A stretch of 64,000 nt of DNA from Sedimentisphaerales bacterium (GTDB lineage Bacteria; Planctomycetota; Phycisphaerae; Sedimentisphaerales; UBA12454), in contig JAFGGI010000001.1 of the NCBI GenBank assembly GCA_016930635.1, positions 1-64,000 of the forward strand, in the 5' to 3' direction. A program made the position numbers and the translations under genes. Of the stretch, positions 8,027 to 17,197 are shown in pieces. A model generated the notes under the pieces. The model was not told the origin of the DNA. It was given only the letters and a program-made list of their open reading frames with translations, and ran no database searches. Each line of letters starts with the position of its first letter. The first letter of the stretch is position 1.

Positions 8027-9124
8027 ATGAAACGCAAAATTAAAACTATTGCAGTGATGACAGGCGGCGGGGATTGCCCGGGGCTTAATGCTGTTATACG
8101 GGCGGTGACGAAAACGGCTATCTCGAAATATGGTATGAAGGTCTGGGGAATCGAGGACGGGTACCTGGGCCTGATAGAAAAAAGGTTTCGGCCGCTCAGT
8201 TATGAAGATGTCAGTAATATTCTCGAGGCAGGCGGGACGATATTAGGTTCGAACAATACGACAAATCCTTCTAAATATCCGGTCAAAAGTAAGTCGGGTA
8301 AAATCGTATTCAAAGATGTTTCAAATCTTTGCATCCGGAATTTAAAACAGAAAAAAATTGATGCGCTTATCTGCATTGGCGGAGACGGGACACAGACAAG
8401 CTCAGCAGTATTTGCGAAAAAAGGGCTTACTGTAATAGGTGTGCCGAAGACTATCGATAACGACCTTTGGGGGACGGATGTTACTTTCGGATTCGACACG
8501 GCTGTGACGACGGCGACGGAAGCAATAGATAAACTTCGCACAACTGCAAGTTCTCATCACCGTGTTATGGTCGTCGAGGTTATGGGGAGATACGCGGGCT
8601 GGATCGCACTGCATTGTGGAGTTGCGAGCGGAAGTGACGTGATCTTGATACCTGAAATTCCGTACAAAATTGAAAACGTCTGTAAATTTGTTCAGCAACG
8701 AAGTAAAAAAGGCAAGAGTTACAGTCTTGTAGTTGTTGCTGAAGGTGCAAAAGAAGTTGGCGGGAAAATGACTGTCAGTAAAACCTGTGCGTTAAGTCCT
8801 GACCCGATTCGTTTGGGAGGGATCGCGAATAAATTAGCCGGGCAGATAGAAGAGATTACAAAACTTGAGACACGAGCGGTAACTTTAGGTTATATTCAAA
8901 GAGGCGGGGCGCCGACGCCCTGGGACAGGATACTGGGGACAAGTTTTGGTAATGCGGCAATTGAATTATTAGTCAGCGGAGTGAAAAATCGCCTGGTTGT
9001 TCTGAAGAATAATAAGCTTTCAAGTGTGCCGTTGTCGCAGGTGGCAGGAAAGACGAGGACAATACCAAAAAATCATCCGCTGATAAAGGCTGGGCGAGCA
9101 GTTAATACGTGTTTTGGCGACTAA
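8027..9124 (+). CDS. pfkA: 6-phosphofructokinase
   Basis: A 365-residue group A phosphofructokinase: fructose 6-phosphate to fructose 1,6-bisphosphate, the committed glycolytic step. Visible motifs are TGGGDCPGLNAVIR at the N-terminus, GGDGTQ, PKTIDNDLWGTD (catalytic Asp), FGFDTAV and MGRYAGWIA. At the two positions that usually separate donors, this protein has Gly (GGDG) and Lys (PKTIDND). That is the combination in actinobacterial-type ATP enzymes; PPi enzymes typically have Asp and Lys. ATP is therefore favoured but not proven. No strong Shine-Dalgarno is seen; a GC-rich hairpin lies directly upstream. Confidence 0.93.
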   Translation: MKRKIKTIAVMTGGGDCPGLNAVIRAVTKTAISKYGMKVWGIEDGYLGLIEKRFRPLSYEDVSNILEAGGTILGSNNTTNPSKYPVKSKSGKIVFKDVSNLCIRNLKQKKIDALICIGGDGTQTSSAVFAKKGLTVIGVPKTIDNDLWGTDVTFGFDTAVTTATEAIDKLRTTASSHHRVMVVEVMGRYAGWIALHCGVASGSDVILIPEIPYKIENVCKFVQQRSKKGKSYSLVVVAEGAKEVGGKMTVSKTCALSPDPIRLGGIANKLAGQIEEITKLETRAVTLGYIQRGGAPTPWDRILGTSFGNAAIELLVSGVKNRLVVLKNNKLSSVPLSQVAGKTRTIPKNHPLIKAGRAVNTCFGD

Positions 9125-9254
9125 AAATATATACTTTTCCTTCTTAGTAAAGCAGTTAAACTCTGCGCAAATAGGCTGGAATCTTCTTGTTTTTTTGCCG
9201 TATCTGTGGTATACAGGCAATACATAGTCGGAGGTTATTTTGGAGGTGTGAAAA

Positions 9255-12086
9255 ATGAGAAGAACCATTCTTTGTGTTTCAATTATCCTGGCAATTTTAT
9301 TAATTTCAGAAAGAGCAAATGCCTGGCCGCCGAGTGATACAGACATTGTCCCATCTGTTCCTACAACATCTGATGTCATTAGTATAACCTTATCAGGTGA
9401 CTGGCCTGATGACTGTATACCAAACGGGTCAAGTGTGTCCGTGGCGGGTAATGATATTTATTTTGACGTGTATCATTACTATCCGCCGGGGACAATTTGT
9501 CTTGCTATTGTTATGCCGTGGGATGAAACTCAAGTTGTCGGCCCCCTGTCCGAAGGCACTTACAATATTTATGCGATGCTGAACGGAAGTGAAACAGTAT
9601 ATATGACATCCTTTCTTGTGACGAATAATCAGTTCATACTCAGCACAGATTCGCTTAACATACCGGAAGGACAAAGCAATACATTCACCGTAAGACTTTT
9701 AGCAAATCCGGGCGGAACGGTGGAAGTGACTGTTGCAAACTCTTCCGGCGATCCTGATATTACGGTTCAGTCAGGGGCGCTGCTGACTTTTGATTCATCA
9801 AATTATTTCACTCCGCAAACAGTTACCATCGCTGCAGTCGAAGATGAAGATTATCTGGACGGTACTGCTGTCATCTCGGTCAGTGCCGCCGGGTATGTGA
9901 CGAGTGATGTCAGCGTAACTGAACTTGATAATGATACGCCGGCGGTGCTGTACGTTGACGGCGATGCGAACGGTGTAAACGACGGGACAAGCTGGTCAGA
10001 TGCTTTCAATGACCTGCAAGAGGCTCTGAGCGTTGCGGCGGTGTATACTGAAGTGGAGGAAATACATATAGCAGAAGGTGTTTACAGGCCTGCAGGAGCA
10101 GGAGGAAATCGTAACACCGAGTTTCAACTTGTTTATGATGTAGATGTTAAAGGCGGATATGCCGGTGTCGGTGAGCCGGATCCTAATGTAAGAAATATCA
10201 GCTATTATGAAACGGTTCTTAGCGGCGACCTTAACGGCGATGACGGTCCTAACTTCACTAACAGAGGAGATAACAGTTACACCGTTGTCAAGGGGCATAA
10301 TATGGTTTTGCTGGATGGATGTGTTATTACCGGCGGCGATGGCGGTAACGGAGGCGGTATAGATGTCAGCGGCACCAATATAACAATCAGCAACTGTACA
10401 ATTATTAATAACCGCGGTCCTTACGGCGGCGGAGTGTATAGTTACAGAGGCAGTCCAACATTAAAAAACTGCCTGCTTATCGGTAATCAGGCAAAACCCA
10501 ATTCTATTGGAAGCGGCGGCGGAATATACTGTGCAAGCGACAATACCTGTTATCCTGTATTAACTAACTGTACTTTTGTCGATAATTCAGCAAATAATAC
10601 GGGCGGCGGAATATGCAGTTTTTCAACATGTCAAATGACAGTTACTGACTGTATTCTCTGGAATAACAGTGACAGCGGCGGGACAGATGAATCCGGACAG
10701 ATCTATGCTACCAACCTAACCTTAAACTACAGCTGCATCCAGGGTTTGACGGGGGCCCTGGGCGGTGTGGGCAATATCGGAGATGACCCACTCTTTGCAA
10801 GCGGGCCTTTCGGCGATTATTATCTGAGCCAGATTGTATCAGGACAGTCGAGCAACAGTCCGTGTGTTGATACAGGCAGTCAAGCAGCAATTGCTTCAGG
10901 TATGGCCCTTCTTACGACACGAACCAATGAGACCTGCGACCGTGGAGTCGTAGATATGGGATATCATTATATGCCGAGCATTTTCAGTTCACCTGATATT
11001 GACAAGAGTCTTAGTGTTGATAACTTTGATCTCCAGCTTTTAGCCAATGACTGGCGTCTGGGCGGGGAGAGTTTAGCCGGCGACCTTACGAGAGACTTGT
11101 ATGTTGACTTTGCCGATGTTTTGATATTGGCAGATGCCTGGCTGGATTGTTTCGTGCAACCTGCAAGTAATCCGGAACCTGTTAACGGCGAAACATATGT
11201 TAATCCGGATGTAGTCCTTTGCTGGACCGCAGGCGCGGGTGCATCAGAACATGATGTTTATCTCGGAACCGACGCTAATGCGGTAGCGGATGCTGATCAC
11301 CTATCGGCAGAATTTATGGGCACTGCTGTAGATGCGAACTTTGGTCCGTGCGATCTTGACGCAAACACACCTTATTACTGGCGAATCGATGAGGTAGGGC
11401 CAAGGTGTGCAGCTGTCGGAGATGTATGGAGTTTTCAAACGGTCGGTGAACCTAATTTACTGGAAGGTTTAGTTGCACACTGGATGTTTGATGAAGGGAC
11501 CGGCAGCGTTGCCGGCGACAGCGCTAATGGTCATAACGGTACAATCACCGGTGCGACATGGACGACGGGTAAAATCGGCGGCGCATTAAATTTCGACGGC
11601 AATAATGATTATGTTCGGGTGCCGAACCATTCTGATTTTGATTTTCCGGCAGGATTTTCTCTATGTGCGTGGGCTCAGCCCGGGGTTAACGATGTTCACG
11701 GCAGAATTGTTTATCGCTACGATGCGAGTTCTCAGGATGGTTATTTTGTAAGTCAGGCACAGCAGGGGTCATATAATCTCAATGTGTATGTTGGCGGCAG
11801 TAACAGTTATGTGGCAAGTGATGTTGAGCCAAATGCCGGGCAATGGGCATATATAGTTGCGGTTCGTCAGAGTGACGGCGATCTGAATATTTATGTTGAT
11901 GGCAACATTCAGAGTGAAATTACTAATGCATCCGGCGAGATTGATTCGAGCGGCGATATTTTCATCGGAGTTGATCTCGGTCTGAATTGGGATTTTACCG
12001 GTAAGATAGATGATATTCGTATTTATAATCGACCTCTAACAGGCCTGGAAATTGGGCTGCTTTATGATGAGGGGATGAGTCCGTAA
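9255..12086 (+). CDS. Secreted multi-domain beta-helix/dockerin-like/LamG protein
   Basis: A 943-residue exported protein. An N-terminal signal peptide (about 1-23, ending ANA) is followed by a Calx-beta-like stretch (about 130-230). Next is a right-handed beta-helix region with short Gly- and Asn-rich coils (about 235-570) like polysaccharide lyases and adhesins. A pair of dockerin-like segments ending LLANDW and LILADAWL (about 580-630) follows, then a fibronectin-like module (about 635-730: DVYLGTDAN, PYYWRIDE), and a C-terminal LamG/concanavalin-like domain beginning LVAHWMFDEG. This assembly is characteristic of Phycisphaerae-type planctomycetes. No catalytic motif was recognised, so a binding or surface role is as likely as an enzyme. 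A terminator follows. SD GGAGG lies 11-15 nt upstream of the ATG. Confidence 0.8.
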   Translation: MRRTILCVSIILAILLISERANAWPPSDTDIVPSVPTTSDVISITLSGDWPDDCIPNGSSVSVAGNDIYFDVYHYYPPGTICLAIVMPWDETQVVGPLSEGTYNIYAMLNGSETVYMTSFLVTNNQFILSTDSLNIPEGQSNTFTVRLLANPGGTVEVTVANSSGDPDITVQSGALLTFDSSNYFTPQTVTIAAVEDEDYLDGTAVISVSAAGYVTSDVSVTELDNDTPAVLYVDGDANGVNDGTSWSDAFNDLQEALSVAAVYTEVEEIHIAEGVYRPAGAGGNRNTEFQLVYDVDVKGGYAGVGEPDPNVRNISYYETVLSGDLNGDDGPNFTNRGDNSYTVVKGHNMVLLDGCVITGGDGGNGGGIDVSGTNITISNCTIINNRGPYGGGVYSYRGSPTLKNCLLIGNQAKPNSIGSGGGIYCASDNTCYPVLTNCTFVDNSANNTGGGICSFSTCQMTVTDCILWNNSDSGGTDESGQIYATNLTLNYSCIQGLTGALGGVGNIGDDPLFASGPFGDYYLSQIVSGQSSNSPCVDTGSQAAIASGMALLTTRTNETCDRGVVDMGYHYMPSIFSSPDIDKSLSVDNFDLQLLANDWRLGGESLAGDLTRDLYVDFADVLILADAWLDCFVQPASNPEPVNGETYVNPDVVLCWTAGAGASEHDVYLGTDANAVADADHLSAEFMGTAVDANFGPCDLDANTPYYWRIDEVGPRCAAVGDVWSFQTVGEPNLLEGLVAHWMFDEGTGSVAGDSANGHNGTITGATWTTGKIGGALNFDGNNDYVRVPNHSDFDFPAGFSLCAWAQPGVNDVHGRIVYRYDASSQDGYFVSQAQQGSYNLNVYVGGSNSYVASDVEPNAGQWAYIVAVRQSDGDLNIYVDGNIQSEITNASGEIDSSGDIFIGVDLGLNWDFTGKIDDIRIYNRPLTGLEIGLLYDEGMSP

Positions 12087-12116
12087 CTTTTGATATTTTA
12101 AAGCAAATTTATATAG

Positions 12117-12145
12117 CAGGCTGGTTTAAACCGGCCTGTTTTTTT
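12117..12145 (+). terminator. Intrinsic terminator after the secreted protein
   Basis: CAGGCTGGTTT pairs with AAACCGGCCTG (one G-U) as a tight 11-bp hairpin, followed by seven Ts. Confidence 0.85.
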
Positions 12146-12151
12146 ATGGTA

Positions 12152-12180
12152 TTGTCCGACGGGTTGTTTCTGGCTATAAT
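12152..12180 (+). promoter_or_regulatory. Sigma-70-type promoter of mfd
   Basis: TTGTCC, 17-bp spacer, perfect TATAAT. The ATG of mfd is only 12 nt past the -10 box, so the 5' leader would be at most a few nucleotides. Confidence 0.75.
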
Positions 12181-12192
12181 ACAATAAAGCAA

Positions 12193-15100
12193 ATGTACCT
12201 TTGTCAGAACAAAAGTGCAGAAGAGGTGATCTCTGGGCTCAAGGCCGCTGACAACAGGGCGGTAAAAGTTTCAGGGACATGGGGATCCTTTGCGCCTCTG
12301 CTGGCGATGCACATCAAAGAACAGTTAAAAAGGCCAATTCTTTATATAAGCCCTCATTTAGATGACGCTGATAATGTGGTCGATGACCTGGTCGGGTTCG
12401 GCTGCAGGAATGTCGAGACACTTCTGGGCTGGGCAGGTGAGGAATTTATAGATACGACCGATGAGACGGCGGCGGCGAGGGCAAGGCTGGTGCTGAAACT
12501 TTTTGCCAACAAAGGCAAAGACGGATATCCGGATATTATTTCAGCATCTGTTCAATCGCTGATGCAGTCTGTGCCTAAACCTGAGGGGCTCTTTGAAAAA
12601 GGATTGTCTCTGAAAACCGGCGAGACTGTCAGTATGGAACAAACGGCCGGCTGGCTGGTGGATAACGGATTCGAGTCGGTCGGGCAGATAGATATGCCGG
12701 GGCAGTTCGCGAGAAGAGGCGGGATAATCGACATCTTTGCGCCGGTGACAGCACAATCCAACCAGGCACAAACTTTGAGGGTGGAATTTTTCAGCGACCA
12801 GATAGAGAGTATAAGAACAATAGACCTCGAGACTCAATTGTCAACGGGCAATATCGACAGTATTACGATCACATCTGCGCTGGGAGAAGATGACGAGCAG
12901 GTTTTGTTTTTGGAAACGATAGATCCTGAGACGATTATCTTTATAGAAGAGGCCGGCAGTGTGCAGGAAGTTGCGGAAGTTTTTATCAGGAGGGTAGAAA
13001 AACCTGAGAGTCTTTATAACTGGAACAGAATATTTACGGCAACAGGAGATTTTAAGAAAGTATTCATCAGCAGATTCGCATCGGATGATGAAAGTCTTGA
13101 GATACATGTAAAAAGTACTGCAGAGTTCGAAAAAAAAGGCGGACCTGTATGGGCAGGACACAGGGAGACGCTGCAGGAATTAGTCAAGCTGTCACAGGAC
13201 GGGTGGGATGTACATATGTACTGCGAGACGGAGGCGGAAGTAAAAAGAGTAAAGGAAATAATATCTGAACACCGCCAAAGTGCTGGCGGGGCTAACCAAG
13301 GGATACATTTGCCTATCGGGTTCATTCATCAAGGATTTATAATCGAAGAATTGAAACTAATCGTCGCGACACACCACGAGCTGTTCGGGCAGTCGATCGT
13401 TCGCAGGACCGCAAGGCCGATAGGCGCATCGGTGTCGGTCGATTCGGCGACAGACCTGAACAAAGGCGATTATGTAGTACATATCAATTACGGGATCGGA
13501 AAATTCAGGGGTATAAAAACTATCGAAAAAGACGGAGTAAAGTGTGAGTTCCTTACACTTTTATACGCAGATGGAGTTGTTATCCATGTGCCGGCTGTGA
13601 ATATAGGTCTTGTTCAAAAATATATCGGTACAGGGACGGGCAGGCCCAACCTGAGCAAGATAGGTACGAAGAAATGGGAAAGACAGAAGAAAAAGGCGGC
13701 GGCGGCAACGGCAGAGCTGGCGGCAGAACTTCTGGAGGTGCAGGCAAGACGACAAAGTATGACGGGGATAGCGTTCGGGAAAGATAGTAACTGGCAGAGA
13801 GAATTCGAAGAATCCTTTCTCTACCAGGAAACGCCTGACCAGATGACGGCGTGTGAAGCGATAAAGGCAGATATGCAAAAACCTGTGCCGATGGACAGGC
13901 TGCTTTGCGGTGATGTCGGTTACGGCAAGACCGAACTTGCGATGCGGGCGGCTTTTAAAGCAGTCGAAGGCGGCAGGCAGGTTGCAGTGCTTGTTCCAAC
14001 TACCGTTTTATGTATTCAGCATGAAAGAACTTTTACACAGAGATTTACAGATTTTCCGATAGTTATCGAATCGGTCAATCGTTTTCGAACAAAGGCGCAG
14101 GCAACCGATATTCTGACGAGATGCAAACAGGGGAAAGTTGATGTTCTTATCGGGACACATCGTTTGCTGAGCAAAGATGTAGGATTTAAAGACCTGGGGC
14201 TGCTGATAATAGATGAAGAGCAGCGGTTCGGAGTTGAGCATAAAGAGAAGCTGAAAAAGATGCGTCTCAATGTCGATGTTCTTACGCTGACGGCGACGCC
14301 GATACCGAGGACGCTTCATATGGCACTTTTGGGACTGCGAGACATAAGTGCACTTGCGACTGCGCCGCTGGACAGGCGGGCAGTAGTTACACATGTAAGA
14401 AAATATGACAAGGAATTGATAAAAAAGGCTGTGACAGTCGAGCTTAATCGGCAGGGACAGGTTTTTTTAGTACATAACAGGGTTCAGACTATAGAAAAGT
14501 TCGCCGAGGAGATACAGAAAATCGTGCCGGAGGCGAAAATACGTATTGCTCACGGGCAGATGACCAAAAGCAGGCTCGAAAAAGCAATGATAGATTTTGT
14601 GCTCGGCAAAGTTGATGTGCTTTTGTGCTCGGCGATAATCGAGTCGGGTATTGACATACCGAATGCTAATACGATGATAGTTAATGACGCTGACAGGTTC
14701 GGGCTGGCGCAGCTTCACCAGCTTCGCGGGCGTGTCGGGAGGTTTAAGTACAGGGCGTTTGCGTATTTTCTGCTGCCGAGGTCGCGGAATATTACGCCGA
14801 TAGCGGTGAAGAGGTTAAAAGCTATCGAAGAATATTCACAATTAGGTGCGGGATTTAAAATCGCGCTTCGTGATCTTGAGATACGCGGGGCAGGCAATAT
14901 ACTCGGGCCTGAGCAGTCGGGGCATATTAATACTGTCGGTTATGAACTTTTCTGCAGGCTTTTGAGTAATGCGGTTAAACGGATAAAAAACGAGCCTGTC
15001 GAAAAAGAGTCGCTGACAGTTATTGACCTGGGATTTTCAAGTTGTATTCCGCGGAATTATATTCCTTCGGATTCGCAGCGGATGAATGTGTATCGGCAAA

Positions 15101-15444
15101 TTGCCCTGGCCAGGACAAGTGAAGACCTCGGCAGGATAACAGAACAGATGAACGATATGTTCGGGCCTGTGAAAGAAGAGATACAAAGACTGATGGACCT
15201 TGCCGAGATACGGATACTCGCATCTGCATATGATATCAGTTCAATTACAAGGTCGGGTAATGATATCGTTTTTGCTTTCAGGACAGAAGCAAAACCACAG
15301 GAGACAGCCAAAATGTTTGCAGATGCGCCCGGGGCGGTTCGGGTACCGGACTCATCTGTCGTACACATAAGGCTGGAGGAGAAATATTTCGAGCCTGAGA
15401 CGCTATTTGCGGTACTTAGAAAAATCCTTCGCAAAAAGGGGTGA
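12193..15444 (+). CDS. mfd: Transcription-repair coupling factor Mfd
   Basis: A 1083-residue ATP-driven translocase that removes RNA polymerase stalled at DNA lesions and recruits UvrA. The N-terminal UvrB-like modules are followed by an RNA-polymerase-interaction (CarD-like) domain around residues 420-510 (KGDYVVHINYGIGKF). The SF2 motor has Walker A GDVGYGKTE (about 573-581), DEEQ box (about 675), TATPIPRT, and motif VI QLRGRVGR. The C-terminal TRCF domain follows (about 935-1070). Length is slightly below the E. coli protein (1148). It starts almost directly at its promoter, with no visible ribosome site. A hairpin element separates it from the next gene. Confidence 0.97.
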   Translation: MYLCQNKSAEEVISGLKAADNRAVKVSGTWGSFAPLLAMHIKEQLKRPILYISPHLDDADNVVDDLVGFGCRNVETLLGWAGEEFIDTTDETAAARARLVLKLFANKGKDGYPDIISASVQSLMQSVPKPEGLFEKGLSLKTGETVSMEQTAGWLVDNGFESVGQIDMPGQFARRGGIIDIFAPVTAQSNQAQTLRVEFFSDQIESIRTIDLETQLSTGNIDSITITSALGEDDEQVLFLETIDPETIIFIEEAGSVQEVAEVFIRRVEKPESLYNWNRIFTATGDFKKVFISRFASDDESLEIHVKSTAEFEKKGGPVWAGHRETLQELVKLSQDGWDVHMYCETEAEVKRVKEIISEHRQSAGGANQGIHLPIGFIHQGFIIEELKLIVATHHELFGQSIVRRTARPIGASVSVDSATDLNKGDYVVHINYGIGKFRGIKTIEKDGVKCEFLTLLYADGVVIHVPAVNIGLVQKYIGTGTGRPNLSKIGTKKWERQKKKAAAATAELAAELLEVQARRQSMTGIAFGKDSNWQREFEESFLYQETPDQMTACEAIKADMQKPVPMDRLLCGDVGYGKTELAMRAAFKAVEGGRQVAVLVPTTVLCIQHERTFTQRFTDFPIVIESVNRFRTKAQATDILTRCKQGKVDVLIGTHRLLSKDVGFKDLGLLIIDEEQRFGVEHKEKLKKMRLNVDVLTLTATPIPRTLHMALLGLRDISALATAPLDRRAVVTHVRKYDKELIKKAVTVELNRQGQVFLVHNRVQTIEKFAEEIQKIVPEAKIRIAHGQMTKSRLEKAMIDFVLGKVDVLLCSAIIESGIDIPNANTMIVNDADRFGLAQLHQLRGRVGRFKYRAFAYFLLPRSRNITPIAVKRLKAIEEYSQLGAGFKIALRDLEIRGAGNILGPEQSGHINTVGYELFCRLLSNAVKRIKNEPVEKESLTVIDLGFSSCIPRNYIPSDSQRMNVYRQIALARTSEDLGRITEQMNDMFGPVKEEIQRLMDLAEIRILASAYDISSITRSGNDIVFAFRTEAKPQETAKMFADAPGAVRVPDSSVVHIRLEEKYFEPETLFAVLRKILRKKG

Positions 15445-15462
15445 ACTAAATTATAATTCAAA

Positions 15463-15489
15463 CCCCCAACATAAAGTTGGGGGCTAAAC
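15463..15489. repeat. GGGGGCTAAAC hairpin, copy 2
   Basis: CCCCCAAC-ATAAA-GTTGGGGG followed by CTAAAC, directly upstream of the foldase gene. It has the same flank and similar shape as the copy at 7995-8022, although the stem bases differ and co-vary. Confidence 0.55.
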
Positions 15490-15514
15490 GAACCGGTATT
15501 AACAGGGAGTTTAT

Positions 15515-16630
15515 ATGAACACAAGAACCAGGATTTATCTGCTGATAACATTGGGAGTGCTTATATTGGTTTGCGGGTGCAAGAAGCGGAAGAAGATAGA
15601 TATTGAAGATATTGAGCTGCCGCCTGCACCGAAGCTGCCCGAGCCGGCGGGCGGGATTGTGCTGTCAATCGAATCGACCGCGATAAGCGCTGATGAACTT
15701 ATTGAACCGGTGAGTGAGCAGCTGGCTGCATTGGCCGGTCAGTATGATTATCCGATATTCAAGAAAAAGGCATCGGCTATGATGGGCGGAGTTCTGCTGC
15801 AGAAGATAGCTGATATAAAACTTTATATAAAGGCCAAGGCTGCGCTGCCGGAGAATATCGATGAAGACAAGATAGACCAGGTAGTCGAGCAGGAGGTTCA
15901 GAGATTTATCGCTACTTACGGCGGGAACTATGCTACTGTCGAAGATATGCTGAAAAGAATGGGTATAACTTGGCAGGATTTTCATGATCAGCAAAAAAGA
16001 GCGATACTTGTCCAATCCTTTGTTTCAGAGGAAGTGAAGGTAGAAAAACCGATCACTCATTCGGAGCTGCGCGAATATTATGAGTCAATTAAGGAAGGCT
16101 CTTACGGGCATGAGCCTTTTTATGAGATCCGGCTGATAGACCTGGATATTCGGGAATTTTCCGATGCGAATACTTCGCCGGCGCAGGCGAGAGATAAGGC
16201 GATGGAGTTTGCACAGAAGCTGAAAAGAAGAATTGACAATGAAGATAATTTTGCTGAGCTTGCCAAGCTGCACTCACAGGATGAATCGGCTCCTAACGGC
16301 GGGCTGTGGAAGCCTTTTGGGCCGGGGGCGCTGGTGGCGCCTTATGATATGATAGAAATCATCGCAAGTAATATAGAGATAGGAAGGGTCAGCGATCCTG
16401 TTTTTGCGGACGACCATGTTTTTATTGTGAAACTTGAAAATAAAGATGAAGGCGGTTATGAGCCTTTCGAAAAGGTGCAGACGGAAGTTGAGGGAAGATA
16501 TGTTCTGGAAAGAAGAGAGAAGATGGTTGATAAGATGATAGGCGAGATAATGTCACAGGTAGATCTTTCCTATGCAGATAATTTTATGGAATACTGTGTG
16601 CAGCAGGCGTGGATGCGGTTTGGGCGGTAA
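15515..16630 (+). CDS. PpiC/SurA-type peptidyl-prolyl isomerase lipoprotein
   Basis: A 371-residue envelope foldase. Its N-terminal hydrophobic segment ends in VCGCKK, a lipobox-like site with Cys about residue 22, so it is probably membrane-anchored outside the cytoplasm. The middle part is a SurA_N/trigger-factor-like helical domain (about 45-190). A parvulin-type rotamase domain follows (about 195-320; FAELAKLHSQDESAPNGGLW ... PVFADDHVFIVKL), then a helical tail. It likely assists folding of exported proteins. It is closely followed by acpS, whose ATG is 5 nt after this stop codon, suggesting co-transcription. Confidence 0.85.
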   Translation: MNTRTRIYLLITLGVLILVCGCKKRKKIDIEDIELPPAPKLPEPAGGIVLSIESTAISADELIEPVSEQLAALAGQYDYPIFKKKASAMMGGVLLQKIADIKLYIKAKAALPENIDEDKIDQVVEQEVQRFIATYGGNYATVEDMLKRMGITWQDFHDQQKRAILVQSFVSEEVKVEKPITHSELREYYESIKEGSYGHEPFYEIRLIDLDIREFSDANTSPAQARDKAMEFAQKLKRRIDNEDNFAELAKLHSQDESAPNGGLWKPFGPGALVAPYDMIEIIASNIEIGRVSDPVFADDHVFIVKLENKDEGGYEPFEKVQTEVEGRYVLERREKMVDKMIGEIMSQVDLSYADNFMEYCVQQAWMRFGR

Positions 16631-16634
16631 GGAA

Positions 16635-17021
16635 ATGGAAAAGATACTTCACGGCATAGACCTGGTTGATTTTGGTCGGATAGAAGAAATGATAGGCCGG
16701 CACGGCGATCATTTTCTCGACAGGATATTTACAAAGACTGAACAGCATCAGGCGAACGAGATAAAAAACCGGACTGAAAGACTGGCCGGGAGGTTCGCGG
16801 CGAAAGAGGCAGTCCTTAAGCTTCTCGGTACCGGCTGGCGAGGAAAGATAGCCTGGACGGATATCGAGGTAATCAATAATGAATATGGCCAGCCCAAGGT
16901 GAATCTCGACGGAGAGGTAAAAAAGATCGCATCAAGGATGAAGGTGAAAGATATCAGTTTAAGTATCACACATACAGCCAATTTCGCTATTGCATCGGCT
17001 GTCGGACTGGCAGAAGAATAG
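16635..17021 (+). CDS. acpS: Holo-[acyl-carrier-protein] synthase
   Basis: A 128-residue enzyme transferring 4'-phosphopantetheine from CoA to acyl carrier protein. The N-terminal motif GIDLVDFGRIE supplies the metal-binding Asp, and the second motif is RFAAKEAVLKLLGTG. The C-terminal SITHTANFAIASAV is the usual last strand. I start at the ATG at 16635 because it begins the family's N-terminal motif and follows a GGAA sequence; an upstream in-frame ATG would add 21 unrelated residues overlapping the foldase gene. Length is typical of AcpS. Confidence 0.92.
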   Translation: MEKILHGIDLVDFGRIEEMIGRHGDHFLDRIFTKTEQHQANEIKNRTERLAGRFAAKEAVLKLLGTGWRGKIAWTDIEVINNEYGQPKVNLDGEVKKIASRMKVKDISLSITHTANFAIASAVGLAEE

Positions 17022-17161
17022 CCACGAAGACACAAAGGCACAAATATTTCAACTTACATAGTGCTTTTAGACAACTATAAATTTTCGAATCATGTCGAGG
17101 GCTTTCTTGGGGCTGGATACTGGAAGAATACCGTTATCAAAACGATTTTCAAGCGTTGCAA
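17022..17161. other. Spacer with formulaic repeat remnant
   Basis: It begins GCCACGAAGACACAAAGGCACAAA (17022-17045), the same style of CACAAAGG/CACGAAG patch as in the 5.0-5.9 kb spacer. Nothing else is recognised. Confidence 0.45.
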
Positions 17162-17190
17162 TTGATTTAAAATCTCAAAAAAGCTATACT
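17162..17190 (+). promoter_or_regulatory. Sigma-70-type promoter of mnmG
   Basis: TTGATT, 17-bp spacer, TATACT. The -10 box ends 7 nt before the ATG, so transcription would start at or next to the start codon (leaderless). Confidence 0.7.
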
Positions 17191-17197
17191 TATCAAA

